From contig JACKBT010000029.1 in the NCBI GenBank assembly GCA_020634415.1, forward strand, positions 1-58,202: a stretch of DNA of 58,202 bases, in the 5' to 3' direction. The DNA comes from Ardenticatenaceae bacterium. Its GTDB lineage: Bacteria; Chloroflexota; Anaerolineae; Promineifilales; Promineifilaceae. The notes beneath the pieces were generated by a model that saw nothing but the letters and a program-made list of their open reading frames with translations, was not told the origin of the DNA and did not search any database. Position numbers and translations under genes: made by a program. Position 1 is the first letter of the stretch. The number at the start of each line of letters is the position of its first letter. This document shows positions 7,860-16,012 of the stretch, in pieces.

Positions 7860-8708
7860 ATGATTACTGAACAACAAGTATGGGACGAAATCTGGCCGGT
7901 GGTGGGGCACGCCATTCAAGCCGTGATAAATGAGGATCAGGCTGACTTAAAACGTGTTTTGGTTCCCAACTCATTGGCGGCTGAAGTTTTGGATGTGTAT
8001 GGTGTGCCCGCTTACACCTTCTTGTTCAAAACAATGTTGAAACGAGAGAGCCTGGGTTTGGTGCGTGTGGTGGAAACGGATGGTGGGGATTCCGTGTATA
8101 TTGAATTTGCCTGGCCTGACCCGGAATTGGGCGGCAACCGCTTTTCCGGCGTAGACCTTGTAGCGGTACATTTGACCAAAAGAGACCCGTATTGGCTTAT
8201 CTTGGATGTGAACCCGGCCAGTATTGATGCGCCGCTTAGTAGTGCCCGTGCCCGCATGGCGCTTGTGGCCAGCCAGGTGCTGGAAGGAGAGGTGGAGCCG
8301 GAACCCTGGCTGGTGCCGCTGGCTTTATACAGTGGGGTGATGCAGTTGCAATTGGCGCAAACGGCCGTGCGTGATGTCGTTGAGGAGCAGTTGTTGGCCG
8401 GTTTGCAAACACGCAGCTTTGGCCTCATCTCCATTGTGCTGGGCCGCCGCCTGTGGCGTGATTTTGTGGAAACGGCCGCTCCCCCTATTGACAAAGCGGC
8501 CGTTTGGGCCGCCGCTGTGGAATATCTGATTAGCTTGCAGGAAAAACGGGAAGTAACGCAAGCGGCCGTTGGTGATCACTACAAAGTTGCCCTACCTACC
8601 TTGCTTCCCCGCATCAAACGTATCGAAAAAGCCCTCAATGTGAAGGGGGTAGATGAGCGGTATTCTGACCTGGCTACGACGCAAATTGTTTATGAAGATG
8701 AGGAGTGA
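7860..8708 (+). CDS. conserved-looking hypothetical protein, 282 aa
   Basis: I do not recognise this protein. It is soluble by composition. The first ~130 residues could be an alpha+beta domain (VYIEFAWPDPE, YWLILDVNP). The last ~70, with WAAAVEYLISLQEKREVTQ followed by LLPRIKRIEKAL, resemble a helix-turn-helix or sigma-like tail, so nucleic-acid binding is possible but unproven. The start has no Shine-Dalgarno and a -10-like box just upstream. folK begins 33 nt after the stop, so the two are probably cotranscribed. Confidence 0.6.
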   Translation: MITEQQVWDEIWPVVGHAIQAVINEDQADLKRVLVPNSLAAEVLDVYGVPAYTFLFKTMLKRESLGLVRVVETDGGDSVYIEFAWPDPELGGNRFSGVDLVAVHLTKRDPYWLILDVNPASIDAPLSSARARMALVASQVLEGEVEPEPWLVPLALYSGVMQLQLAQTAVRDVVEEQLLAGLQTRSFGLISIVLGRRLWRDFVETAAPPIDKAAVWAAAVEYLISLQEKREVTQAAVGDHYKVALPTLLPRIKRIEKALNVKGVDERYSDLATTQIVYEDEE

Positions 8709-8741
8709 GTGTAAGTCGGCCGTTTGCCAGTTTTTCCCCAC

Positions 8742-9245
8742 ATGAACAATGTCTATCTCATTTTAGGGTCTAATATTGAAAAGGAGCGGAATTTGCCAAC
8801 GGCCGTTGCCCGCCTGTGTGAACTGGCGAAGGTAATATCAGTCTCAGCCATCTATGAGACAGCCCCGGTGGGGTTGTTGGAGCAGCCGCACTTTTGGAAT
8901 ACGGCCGTTCACCTGCAAACGTCCTTCTCTGCCCATCAGCTTAAAACCCAAGTTCTGGCTGTCATCGAACAACAGTTAAAGCGTGTGCGCCAGGCAGATA
9001 AAAACGCACCGCGCACCATAGACCTGGATATTGTGCTGTTTAATGATGAAGTTTTTGACTATGATGGAGGAGACGGCCGTTTGCGCCACATCCCCGACCC
9101 CGATCTGCTTCAATTTGCCCATGTCGCCGTCCCCATCGCCGAACTGGCCCCAGAAATGCCCCACCCCGAAACGGCCGAATCCCTGCACACCATCGCCCAA
9201 CGGCTGCACAACCCGGCCAACCTTTGGCGCGTCCCTAGCCATTAA
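8742..9245 (+). CDS. folK: 2-amino-4-hydroxy-6-hydroxymethyldihydropteridine pyrophosphokinase
   Basis: HPPK (167 aa) transfers pyrophosphate from ATP to the pterin in folate synthesis. It shows the N-terminal YLILGSNIEKERNL block, ISVSAIYETAPVG, and the signature RTIDLDIVLF followed by the closing HIPDPDLLQFAHVAVPIAEL. ATG 8742 gives the family-typical start (MNNVYLILGSN). A TTG 18 nt upstream is possible but neither has a ribosome-binding site. It carries three ACGGCCGT sites (8799, 8901, 9073), and codon endings turn C-rich right after the last. It is convergent with nnr. Confidence 0.93.
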   Translation: MNNVYLILGSNIEKERNLPTAVARLCELAKVISVSAIYETAPVGLLEQPHFWNTAVHLQTSFSAHQLKTQVLAVIEQQLKRVRQADKNAPRTIDLDIVLFNDEVFDYDGGDGRLRHIPDPDLLQFAHVAVPIAELAPEMPHPETAESLHTIAQRLHNPANLWRVPSH

Positions 9246-9255
9246 CTCCGCTGCT

Positions 9256-10896
9256 CTAGAGATGTCGCAAGCGCTGCATCACTTCCGGCACAAAATCGGC
9301 AATCTCACTGGCTAAAAGGCCAGACGATTTGCCAAAGAGTTCCCCTGCGGCACCATGCAGATACCCGCCTAAAACGGCCGCTTCCCACGCCGCCATCCCC
9401 TGCCCCCGCAGCCCCACAATCAAACCCGCCAGCACATCGCCACTGCCCGCCGTACCCAAAGCTGGGTTGGCAAAGGGTAGGAGAGCGCAACGGCCGTTTG
9501 GCTCCGCCACCACCGTATAAGCCCCCTTCAACAGCACAACTTGCCCCCACGCCGCCGCCTGCTTCTGGGCGATGGCGATCCGGTCCATCTCCTGCAAATC
9601 ATCTAAAACCACCCCCATCAGCCGCGCCATCTCGCCCGGATGGGGTGTGACGATGCTGTTGGCGGGCAGTTGTTTGTGCCAGTCGGCCATTTGGGCCAGC
9701 AAATTGAGGCCATCCGCATCAACTACCAGCGGTGGCAGCGTCTCGCTGGCGACCAAAAGCTGCTGCAAAAAGTCAGGCACATCATCAATGCCCGGCCCTA
9801 CTAACATTGCCTTGTAAGAAGCCGCCTCTTTCAGCAAAAACTGGGCACTGGCCTGCCCAAACTGCCCTGCATCTGGCACCGGTGGATAGGTGGCTTCCGG
9901 CAATTGTGTCGCCATCACCGGGCGAATTTGCTCGGGCACAGCCAAAGCCACCAGCCCTGAACCGGCGCGATAGGCAGCCCGTGCCGCTAACACTGGCGCA
10001 CCCCAATAATGTTGCGATCCGGCGGCAATTAGCACTTTGCCAAAGGTGCCTTTGTGGCCGTCGGCGGGGCGCGGCGGCAGGAGGGAGCGGGCGGTAACGG
10101 CCGTTACCACTTCTACGGCCGTTGTCACTTCCCCCGCGACATCTCGCACCATCTCCTCCGTAATACCAATATCCGCCACCACCAACTCGCCACAAGCTGC
10201 TGCGCCAGGGTAAATAAAATGTCCCCGTTTCGGCCCAGCAAATGTCACCGTCAACTGCGCCGCCAGCGCCAGCGGGTCAAGCTCGCCCGTGTCACAGTTC
10301 AGGCCGCTGGGGCAGTCTACAGCGACAATGGCCGGCGAGGGGGGAGAGGCGGGGGGGGAGGGGAGAGAGGCGAGGGATGGCAATGCTCTCGGCTGTTCGC
10401 CCCTCGCTCTGCGCCCCTCGCTGTTCGCCCCTCGCTCTTCAACACCTGCTTTCACTTGCTTCATCAACTGGGCCAACTCGCCCGTGATGGGGCGGGAAAC
10501 GCCTGTGCCTAACAGCGCGTCAATCACAATATCGGTGATGTTGAGGCGGGTGCGCAAAACGCGGTAACGTTGGTCAAATTCGGCCGTTACGTGGAACAGT
10601 CCCATTTGCTGGATGCGGGCGAAGTTGTCATCATTTTGGGGGTCGCGGTCTTTGAAGAGGTAAAAGGCGACATCTGCACCTGCTTGGGCCAGATAACGGC
10701 CTGCCACCAGGCCATCGCCGCCGTTGTTGCCGGGGCCAACCAGCACCAAAATGCTGGCTTCGGCCACAGGATAACGCTCCTGAACAGCTTCCGCCAAAAG
10801 CCGACCGGCCGTTTCCATCATATTGGCGTAGGTGTTGCCACGAGAATCGGCCGTTTTCTCTGCCGCCACCATTTCTGCCACTGTAAAAACATTCAT
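9256..10896 (-). CDS. nnr: bifunctional NAD(P)H-hydrate epimerase / ADP-dependent dehydratase
   Basis: Nnr (546 aa) repairs hydrated NAD(P)H. The N-terminal YjeF_N epimerase domain contains LVGPGNNGGDGLVAGRYLA and the VAVDCPSGLNCDTGE loop. The C-terminal ribokinase-like dehydratase has GKVLIAAGSQHYWGA, VTPHPGEMARLM and the NPALGTAGSGDVLAGLIVGL phosphate-binding end. Between MKQVKAG and the IVAVDCPSG strand there is an odd low-complexity segment of about 35 residues (RRARGEQPRALPSLASLPSP). It is encoded by a G-rich then C-rich heptad repeat (10334-10443), absent from normal family members as I know them. The gene starts 16 nt after the SDR stop on the same strand. Confidence 0.93.
   Translation of the reverse strand: MNVFTVAEMVAAEKTADSRGNTYANMMETAGRLLAEAVQERYPVAEASILVLVGPGNNGGDGLVAGRYLAQAGADVAFYLFKDRDPQNDDNFARIQQMGLFHVTAEFDQRYRVLRTRLNITDIVIDALLGTGVSRPITGELAQLMKQVKAGVEERGANSEGRRARGEQPRALPSLASLPSPPASPPSPAIVAVDCPSGLNCDTGELDPLALAAQLTVTFAGPKRGHFIYPGAAACGELVVADIGITEEMVRDVAGEVTTAVEVVTAVTARSLLPPRPADGHKGTFGKVLIAAGSQHYWGAPVLAARAAYRAGSGLVALAVPEQIRPVMATQLPEATYPPVPDAGQFGQASAQFLLKEAASYKAMLVGPGIDDVPDFLQQLLVASETLPPLVVDADGLNLLAQMADWHKQLPANSIVTPHPGEMARLMGVVLDDLQEMDRIAIAQKQAAAWGQVVLLKGAYTVVAEPNGRCALLPFANPALGTAGSGDVLAGLIVGLRGQGMAAWEAAVLGGYLHGAAGELFGKSSGLLASEIADFVPEVMQRLRHL
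10334..10443. repeat. heptad repeat inside nnr
   Basis: The left block runs in 7-mers: GGCGAGG, GGGGAGA, GGCGGGG, GGGGAGG, GGAGAGA, GGCGAGG. The right block alternates GTTCGCC, CCTCGCT, CTGCGCC, CCTCGCT, GTTCGCC, CCTCGCT. The left half is G-rich and the right half C-rich, giving a degenerate dyad. It adds about 35 residues between the conserved blocks of the epimerase domain. Confidence 0.85.
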
Positions 10897-10912
10897 AAGT
10901 TGTGGGGATTGT

Positions 10913-11902
10913 CTATTTTTTACGCTTAAGTTGTCCGGTTTCCCAATACCATTCTAACGTCTGCCGTGTGCCTTCGGCAAAGGGGGTTGGCTCAAAGCCC
11001 AATTCGTCGGCTGCTTTTTGGTAAGAAACGGGCCAGTCCTGAAAAACGTAGGGGCGCATGTTGATGGGGTAAAATGGTTCGCGGTGTGTGTACCGGGAGA
11101 GGAATGTCCAGGCGCGGGCCAAAGCGAGGACGGCCCAGGTGGGGATGTTGAAACGCCAATGGCTGATACCGGCCAAATCACTGACAATGCCGTTGACGCT
11201 GTTGTGATCCAGAGATTGGCCGGTGATGTTGTATAGTTCACCGGGACGGCCGTTTTTTAGAGCCAACTCAATGCCTTGCACCACATCGGGTACAAAAACG
11301 GGGAAGGTGATGTGACGGCCGTTATCCACCTTAATGCGCCACCCCTTCAGCGGCTCCTCAAAAAAGAGCCGATTAAAGGCATAATGGCCCCAGGGGCCAT
11401 AATAAGCACCGGGCCGCAAGGCCACCACCGGCAGCCCCTTCTCGCGGTAATAAGAGAGAGCCAACTGCTCTGCTTCCAGTTTCGTAATTTGATACGGCTC
11501 TTGCGGGCGGCACTGCGTTTCTTCGGTGATATTGCCTTTGGAGGGTGTTTTTCCCACTACGGCAATGGTGGAAATATGGATAAACCGCTCCACACCAGCC
11601 GCCACTGCCGCATCCAAGACAACACTGGTACCCTTCACATTAGTCTGGTAAAAGTCGTTAAAATCACCCCAGAAACGGAAATGGCCGGCCCCATGAATGA
11701 CATATTGGCAGCCAGCGCAAGCCTTTTGCATCGCGGCCACATCTGTCACGTCTTCAGCATATACCAACTCTACATTCAGTTTCTTTAAGAAGGATATATC
11801 GCTGGTAGGACGTACCAATGTTCGTAGGGGATAGCCTTTTTGCAGTAAGTGAGGGACAAGGTTATGGCCTAAAAAGCCAGTGGCTCCGGTGATGAGTATC
11901 AT
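10913..11902 (-). CDS. NAD-dependent epimerase/dehydratase (extended SDR)
   Basis: This 329-aa extended short-chain dehydrogenase/reductase resembles dihydroflavonol-reductase and 3-beta-HSD-like enzymes. The Rossmann motif is ITGATGFLGHNLV at the very start. The catalytic pair is Tyr and Lys in PYQITKLEAEQLA, with Ser/Thr in FIHISTIAVVG. I start at ATG 11902, which puts the glycine motif at residues 5-11 as is usual. An ATG 48 nt upstream would add residues encoded by repeat-like sequence. nnr follows 16 nt downstream and is probably in the same transcript. Its substrate (sugar nucleotide, sterol-like or flavonoid-like) cannot be read from the sequence. Confidence 0.85.
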   Translation of the reverse strand: MILITGATGFLGHNLVPHLLQKGYPLRTLVRPTSDISFLKKLNVELVYAEDVTDVAAMQKACAGCQYVIHGAGHFRFWGDFNDFYQTNVKGTSVVLDAAVAAGVERFIHISTIAVVGKTPSKGNITEETQCRPQEPYQITKLEAEQLALSYYREKGLPVVALRPGAYYGPWGHYAFNRLFFEEPLKGWRIKVDNGRHITFPVFVPDVVQGIELALKNGRPGELYNITGQSLDHNSVNGIVSDLAGISHWRFNIPTWAVLALARAWTFLSRYTHREPFYPINMRPYVFQDWPVSYQKAADELGFEPTPFAEGTRQTLEWYWETGQLKRKK

Positions 11903-11979
11903 TAATATTATGGAGGCTTGGTTATGATGGTGATTGGGTAATTGAGCCATTCCTACTCAACTACCCAATTACATGTACA

Positions 11980-12052
11980 TACCCCAGGAGGGAATCGAAC
12001 CCCCAACCTACGGATTAGAAGTCCGGCGCTCTGTCCGTTGAGCTACTGGGGC
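11980..12052 (-). tRNA. tRNA-Arg (anticodon UCU)
   Basis: The minus strand folds as a tRNA of 73 nt. The acceptor is GCCCCAG pairing with CUGGGGU (the first pair is G-U) and the discriminator is A. The D arm contains AGCUCAACGGACAGAGC, and the anticodon loop is CUUCUAA with UCU. The T arm is GGGGGUUCGAUUCCCUC. CCA is not encoded. No integrated element is seen at its 3' end. Confidence 0.95.
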
Positions 12053-12069
12053 AGGTTGTAGGGGGAATT

Positions 12070-12528
12070 CTAATCCCCAAGAGTGGGCGCGTCAACTTTG
12101 GTGAGGGAAGTTAGGAGTTGGGTAATACGGCCGTTTTCAATCGCCCCCAGCAAACTATCCAAATCGGGCACAATTTCATTCGCCGTAAAGCGGACGGCCC
12201 AGTGATGAACCAGGGGTGTCACCGCAATAATATATGTTTGCGTGCGGAACGCCTCCCACATCTCCATCGCGGTGCCCATACTGGGCCGGGGCAAATAGGC
12301 AATCAATAAATCGGCCCGCCCCGCCTCTTGGGTCATTGTCAAAAACGTATGCCGGGCCTGATTATCATCATAATAAACACTCTCGGGGTTTAAGGCCCAG
12401 GGGTCCGTAATGCGAACACCCGGAACATAAGCCTCTAAAGCCTGGCGGATCCGTATCCGGTAAAACTGATCATCAATCTGATCATCCTGGCGCACACCTT
12501 GCATCACACCAGCAATAAAAATATGCAC
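12070..12528 (-). CDS. nucleoside 2-deoxyribosyltransferase-like protein
   Basis: This 152-aa protein resembles the nucleoside 2-deoxyribosyltransferase / deoxynucleotide N-hydrolase superfamily. It opens with HIFIAGVMQG. The block ADLLIAYLPRPSMGTAMEMW matches the place where the catalytic Glu lies (GTxxE). Such enzymes cleave or exchange the base of deoxynucleosides and often serve salvage or defence roles. GTG 12528 is chosen because GGAGG lies 5 nt upstream. That gives a start 1 nt after the stop of the ThiS/MoaD-like gene, so the pair is almost certainly co-translated. The activity is inferred. Confidence 0.7.
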   Translation of the reverse strand: MHIFIAGVMQGVRQDDQIDDQFYRIRIRQALEAYVPGVRITDPWALNPESVYYDDNQARHTFLTMTQEAGRADLLIAYLPRPSMGTAMEMWEAFRTQTYIIAVTPLVHHWAVRFTANEIVPDLDSLLGAIENGRITQLLTSLTKVDAPTLGD

Positions 12529-12529
12529 A

Positions 12530-12778
12530 TCAACCTCCAGCCGACGGGGGAAACAACTGCACCGAATCGCCATCACGCAGCACCGCCTCTAGCAGCACTG
12601 ATTCACCATTGAGGGCGGCCGCATGAAGCAGCCCTTCAGGAAGGCTCAATTGAGCAGCTAACTGAGTTATGGTTGCCCCATCCGGTATGGAAATAAAAAA
12701 CGGGTGATGGGCCGCCCCCCCTGCGTCACTGGGCCGATGCCGACGCAAGGTTCCGTGTAATTTCACTTCGATTTTCAT
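12530..12778 (-). CDS. ThiS/MoaD-like sulfur-carrier protein
   Basis: This 82-aa protein has the beta-grasp layout of ThiS/MoaD: MKIEVKLHGTLRRH, a central DGATITQLAAQLSLPEGLL, and a last strand DGDSVQLFPPSAGG. It ends exactly in the Gly-Gly needed for adenylation and thiocarboxylation. ATG 12778 fits the family start; an upstream ATG at 12820 would add 14 residues. It is followed 1 nt later by a deoxyribosyltransferase-like gene. No E1-like (MoeB/ThiF) partner lies in this window, so its acceptor pathway is unknown. Confidence 0.75.
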   Translation of the reverse strand: MKIEVKLHGTLRRHRPSDAGGAAHHPFFISIPDGATITQLAAQLSLPEGLLHAAALNGESVLLEAVLRDGDSVQLFPPSAGG

Positions 12779-12855
12779 CACAAATTGGGCGTTCCCTCGG
12801 TTGCTATCAGTTTCTCCCATCTTCAGAACTCATAACAACCGAGGGGATGAGGGGG

Positions 12856-13296
12856 TTAAAGAACGGGGCGGATACCTTGGTAGACCTGGTTTCCTGCCAA
12901 TGTGCGCAAAAGGACATCAGGCGATCTTTCAACCCGTTCAGCTAATTCACGGATAGTCATCGGCCGATTGCCGTTAGCCAGCAAGATACAGAAAACGGCA
13001 TCTACTAATGATGTTTGCGAAGCGAAATCATCTGGCAGTTGACTGAAATAGAATTGCAGCATGTATTCAAACCCATCAACCTGACGCACTTCACCGGTGT
13101 CTAGGTCAACCATATCTACCTGCTCCACATCAATTTCCAGGTTGCTCAGGTTTTCCGCAGGCAGTCGTTGATATAGATAGGTTTTCAAATCCATGCCGGA
13201 TTCTTTCCACCAATCAAAATCTACATAAAACTTGGTATCGGCCGTTGGTTTTACAAGCTTACGGATCGTTAACTTAGGCCGGGGAATATTAGACAA
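12856..13296 (-). CDS. hypothetical protein with C-terminal winged-helix-like segment
   Basis: I do not recognise this 146-aa protein. The middle is acidic and beta-rich (NLEIDVEQVDMVDLDTGEV). The last ~50 residues (AVFCILLANGNRPMTIREL, ERVERSPDVLLRTLAG) have the spacing of a winged helix, so DNA binding is plausible. It lies between a 527-aa unknown gene upstream and the ThiS/MoaD-like gene downstream on the same strand, with a heptad repeat in the gap to the former. It may work with the 527-aa protein. Confidence 0.6.
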   Translation of the reverse strand: MSNIPRPKLTIRKLVKPTADTKFYVDFDWWKESGMDLKTYLYQRLPAENLSNLEIDVEQVDMVDLDTGEVRQVDGFEYMLQFYFSQLPDDFASQTSLVDAVFCILLANGNRPMTIRELAERVERSPDVLLRTLAGNQVYQGIRPVL

Positions 13297-13312
13297 GATG
13301 ACTCCTCTTTAT

Positions 13313-13388
13313 CGGTGTTCGGTAATCGGTGAACCATAATCGGCGGCCTAAACTGATTACCGATGACGGAATACGGATTACGGACTAT
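13313..13388. repeat. heptad dyad between two hypothetical genes
   Basis: The left units TCGGTGT, TCGGTAA, TCGGTGA, ACCATAA and TCGGCGG are followed by the right units GATTACC, GATGACG, GAATACG, GATTACG and GACTATC. The right block is roughly the reverse complement of the left (TCGGTAA against TTACCGA). Confidence 0.8.
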
Positions 13389-14968
13389 CTTACATCACGC
13401 CAGCGGCTGCTATCAAATTGCCAGTAATGGTCGCCAACGGGCTGGAAGGCTGGATGGCGTACTAATTCGGCAAAGATGGGGCCAGGGGGAAGACGGCGCA
13501 GCATGTTGATGGCGCTGTATAGGGTTTTGGCGTGAACGGTTTTCTGTGGGGCGAGTTCGGCCAGGGGGGGGAAGATTTCGGCCAGGAGTGAGGCTACTGA
13601 ACGGCCGTTACTCTCTACACGTCGCCATAAGGCGTCAACGGCCGTTACCGTATCCGTCCCCACAATCATCAAATCATCATACTCACACCCAATCGTGCGG
13701 CGATGCAGCTCAAAATGCAGCCGATTATCTACCACCGTTGCCAAACGCATCCACTCTCGCTGGGGGCGGCGGCGATCATAACTCAAAATCACCACACCCG
13801 GGTCCAGCCCCGGTCGCAGCTGGACAAACCCCCCAATCGGAATCTCATGCTCCGCATACCACTCCTCCAGGCCATAAATATAGCGATGCTCACGCACCAC
13901 CCAGGCTTGCAGCGGCTTGTTGGTAATCTCATCCAGCAGCATAATGCGCTGGCGCTGCGATGTGCTGGCCTGGAAAAGCGGCCGAATGCGAGAACTAAGG
14001 GGAATGGTACCTTTTAAGCGATGCGGGTACGTTAGTGTAAACACCACAGGCTGTGCGCCCATTGTGGGTTCAATATCTGACCACTCGTCATCTAATTCTC
14101 GCTCCAAAGCAGCCAGTTGCGGGCTGATCAGTGCCCGGTCGTAAGACACAGGCTGATAGGCCAGCCGGGCTGGCGGCGATTGTACCGATTCAGGTTCCAA
14201 CCGACGCAAGAACCATTCCACTTTGCCCACAGGGGCAACTTCATCAAAGCGATTATCCTTTAACATGTGATAGTTAAGCGAGAATCGCTGCACCTCCATA
14301 GGGATGCTGGGATCCATGTCCAAATGGGGCAAAATGCCATCTACAGTCAAAGGGCCACCTTCACTCATCTCCAAAATGGCTTCGGCCAGGTGCAAATGAC
14401 CAATGTTGACATTGGCCATCAGGGCTTTCATAAACCACTGCTGTCCCAGACGCACAAATTCTTCGTGCTGGCCCATCACTTTCAGCAGTTTTTCCTGCAC
14501 TTTGGCTCCATAGTCAGCATAAAGCTGACCCAAATCTACCTCGATGGCCTGATCTAAAATATTACCGGTGTCGGTGTTGAGGGGGTGTTCGATGGCTAAA
14601 TCGGCGGCAAATTCGCGCATTTTGCCGTTCATTTGTACGCTGATGACGTTGAAACGGCCGTGCTGCGGATTGTAACCTTCACGAATGGACTTCACCTTGC
14701 CATGTGTAAATTCCATGGCCGGGAAGACAAGCTCTTCGTCTATCTGATAACTACTTTGAGGCCGGTACACTGTCCGACCCGATAACAATCGTTCAATATC
14801 GTTCTTTTCGGCGGCCACGCGGCGGGCCATGAGTGCCTTGGTAAGTTGTTCGGCCGTTTGCGGCCGTTCAGTCTCCAACAAATGGCTGGAGATAAACTCA
14901 ACATCTTTTTCTTCTAAGACAAACTCAGGCCCCCAGTAGGCGGCCGTTTGGGTTCTGAGTTGAATCAC
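13385..14968 (-). CDS. large hypothetical protein with winged-helix-like ends
   Basis: This 527-aa soluble protein belongs to no family I can name. Residues ~22-70 (VEFISSHLLETERPQTAEQ) look like a winged helix. Residues ~85-125 (FTHGKVKSIREGYNPQHGRF, then NVISVQMNGKMREFA) suggest a small beta-barrel. The C terminus (LYSAINMLRRLPPGPIFAEL, then HPAFQPVGDHYWQF) again resembles a promoter-reading HARE/winged-helix type module. A nucleic-acid role, for instance in transcription, is an inference only. GTG 14968 has AGGAG 6 nt upstream. The 146-aa gene follows 88 bp later. Confidence 0.6.
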   Translation of the reverse strand: MIQLRTQTAAYWGPEFVLEEKDVEFISSHLLETERPQTAEQLTKALMARRVAAEKNDIERLLSGRTVYRPQSSYQIDEELVFPAMEFTHGKVKSIREGYNPQHGRFNVISVQMNGKMREFAADLAIEHPLNTDTGNILDQAIEVDLGQLYADYGAKVQEKLLKVMGQHEEFVRLGQQWFMKALMANVNIGHLHLAEAILEMSEGGPLTVDGILPHLDMDPSIPMEVQRFSLNYHMLKDNRFDEVAPVGKVEWFLRRLEPESVQSPPARLAYQPVSYDRALISPQLAALERELDDEWSDIEPTMGAQPVVFTLTYPHRLKGTIPLSSRIRPLFQASTSQRQRIMLLDEITNKPLQAWVVREHRYIYGLEEWYAEHEIPIGGFVQLRPGLDPGVVILSYDRRRPQREWMRLATVVDNRLHFELHRRTIGCEYDDLMIVGTDTVTAVDALWRRVESNGRSVASLLAEIFPPLAELAPQKTVHAKTLYSAINMLRRLPPGPIFAELVRHPAFQPVGDHYWQFDSSRWRDVR

Positions 14969-15081
14969 ATCCTACTCCTAAGATGGGGGAAATATCTAAA
15001 TTCTTGAGGTTCGCACACAAATGGGATTATACCAATGGGCCAGACAGTTGCCAATTGGCGATTCCAGATGAATATCGTGTA

Positions 15082-15109
15082 TTGGTTTATGGGTGTATTG
15101 GTTTACAAT
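15082..15109 (+). promoter_or_regulatory. candidate promoter of murI
   Basis: TTGGTT (15082-15087) and TACAAT (15104-15109) are 16 bp apart on the + strand, about 57 bp before the murI ATG. Confidence 0.35.
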
Positions 15110-15165
15110 TTAGACATGATTCTTCTTCGTCATCGGCTCCCTGCCCCCTGACGGCCCTTTGCTTT

Positions 15166-16005
15166 ATGAACGATCCTATTGCCATTTTTGATTCTGGTGT
15201 AGGCGGGTTGTCTGTTTTGCGCCATATCAGCACACTCTTGCCCCATGAAAATATTCTTTATCTGGCAGACCAGGCCCATGTGCCTTATGGGCCGCGTTCG
15301 GCAGCCCAAATTCAGGAATTTGCCCAGACCATTGTTCAATTTTTGTTAGGACAAAGGGCTAAAATTATTGTGGTGGCTTGTAATACGGCCTCGGCGGCTG
15401 CTTTAATGCACTTGCGGCAGGCATTTCCCCAGATGCCTATTGTGGGTATGGAACCGGCGGTGAAACCGGCAGCGGCGCAGACGAAGAATGGTAAAGTGGG
15501 GGTGCTGGCAACGGCCGTTACCTTCCAAAGCTACCGTTACGCCGACCTCATGACCCGCTTTGCCCAAAACATCACCGTTTATGAAGACCCCTGCGCGGGG
15601 CTGGTAGATTTAATCGAAGCCGGCCACATCCATGCCCCCCAAACGCGACAGCTTTTGCGCCCCATCCTTGCCCCCATGCTCGCTGCCAACATAGACACCC
15701 TGGTCTTGGGCTGCACCCATTACCCCTTTGTGCAGCCTTTGTTAGCGGAGATGGTGGGAACGGCCGTTACCATCATAGACCCTGCCCCCGCTGTTGCCCG
15801 CCAAACTGCCCGCATCCTGCAACAACATCACCTTCTGGCTACCCCTGTCCCCTCGCGGCAAATTCGCCTCCTCACTACAGGGGATAAAACAGCCTTACAG
15901 CAATTTGCCAGCCAAGTGTTAACAGGGGAATTTGTCGTGGAAACGGCCGTCTGGCAAACCAATTACTCAATTACCCAATTACCTAATTACCCACATCCTG
16001 TATAA
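15166..16005 (+). CDS. murI: glutamate racemase
   Basis: MurI (279 aa) makes D-glutamate for peptidoglycan. It starts with PIAIFDSGVGGLSVLRH, and both catalytic cysteines are present in VVACNTASAAALMHL and LVLGCTHYPFVQPLL. ATG 15166 puts the IFDSGVGG motif at residues 7-14, as expected, although no ribosome-binding site is seen. A longer upstream frame to 14983 is not family-like. The last ~15 residues (NYSITQLPNYPHPV) are encoded by four 8-bp AATTACYC repeats and look like a non-native tail. The next gene starts 8 nt after the stop with its own -10 box inside that tail. Confidence 0.95.
   Translation: MNDPIAIFDSGVGGLSVLRHISTLLPHENILYLADQAHVPYGPRSAAQIQEFAQTIVQFLLGQRAKIIVVACNTASAAALMHLRQAFPQMPIVGMEPAVKPAAAQTKNGKVGVLATAVTFQSYRYADLMTRFAQNITVYEDPCAGLVDLIEAGHIHAPQTRQLLRPILAPMLAANIDTLVLGCTHYPFVQPLLAEMVGTAVTIIDPAPAVARQTARILQQHHLLATPVPSRQIRLLTTGDKTALQQFASQVLTGEFVVETAVWQTNYSITQLPNYPHPV
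15961..15992. repeat. AATTACYC octad repeat at the end of murI
   Basis: Four tandem 8-mers (AATTACTC, AATTACCC, AATTACCT, AATTACCC) encode the last residues of MurI. A related 7-bp series, AATTACC, lies before clpC at 16541-16583. Confidence 0.85.
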
Positions 16006-16006
16006 T
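16001..16006 (+). promoter_or_regulatory. leaderless promoter of the PPOX gene
   Basis: A perfect TATAAT ends 6 nt before the ATG at 16013 and overlaps the murI stop. There is no Shine-Dalgarno (the spacer is all C), so translation is probably leaderless. Confidence 0.6.
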
Positions 16007-16012
16007 CCCCCC

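Noticed and set aside
11980..12052. tRNA-Arg as an integration site of a mobile island
   Set aside because: No integrase, no direct repeat of the tRNA 3' end and no change in gene character were seen on either side.
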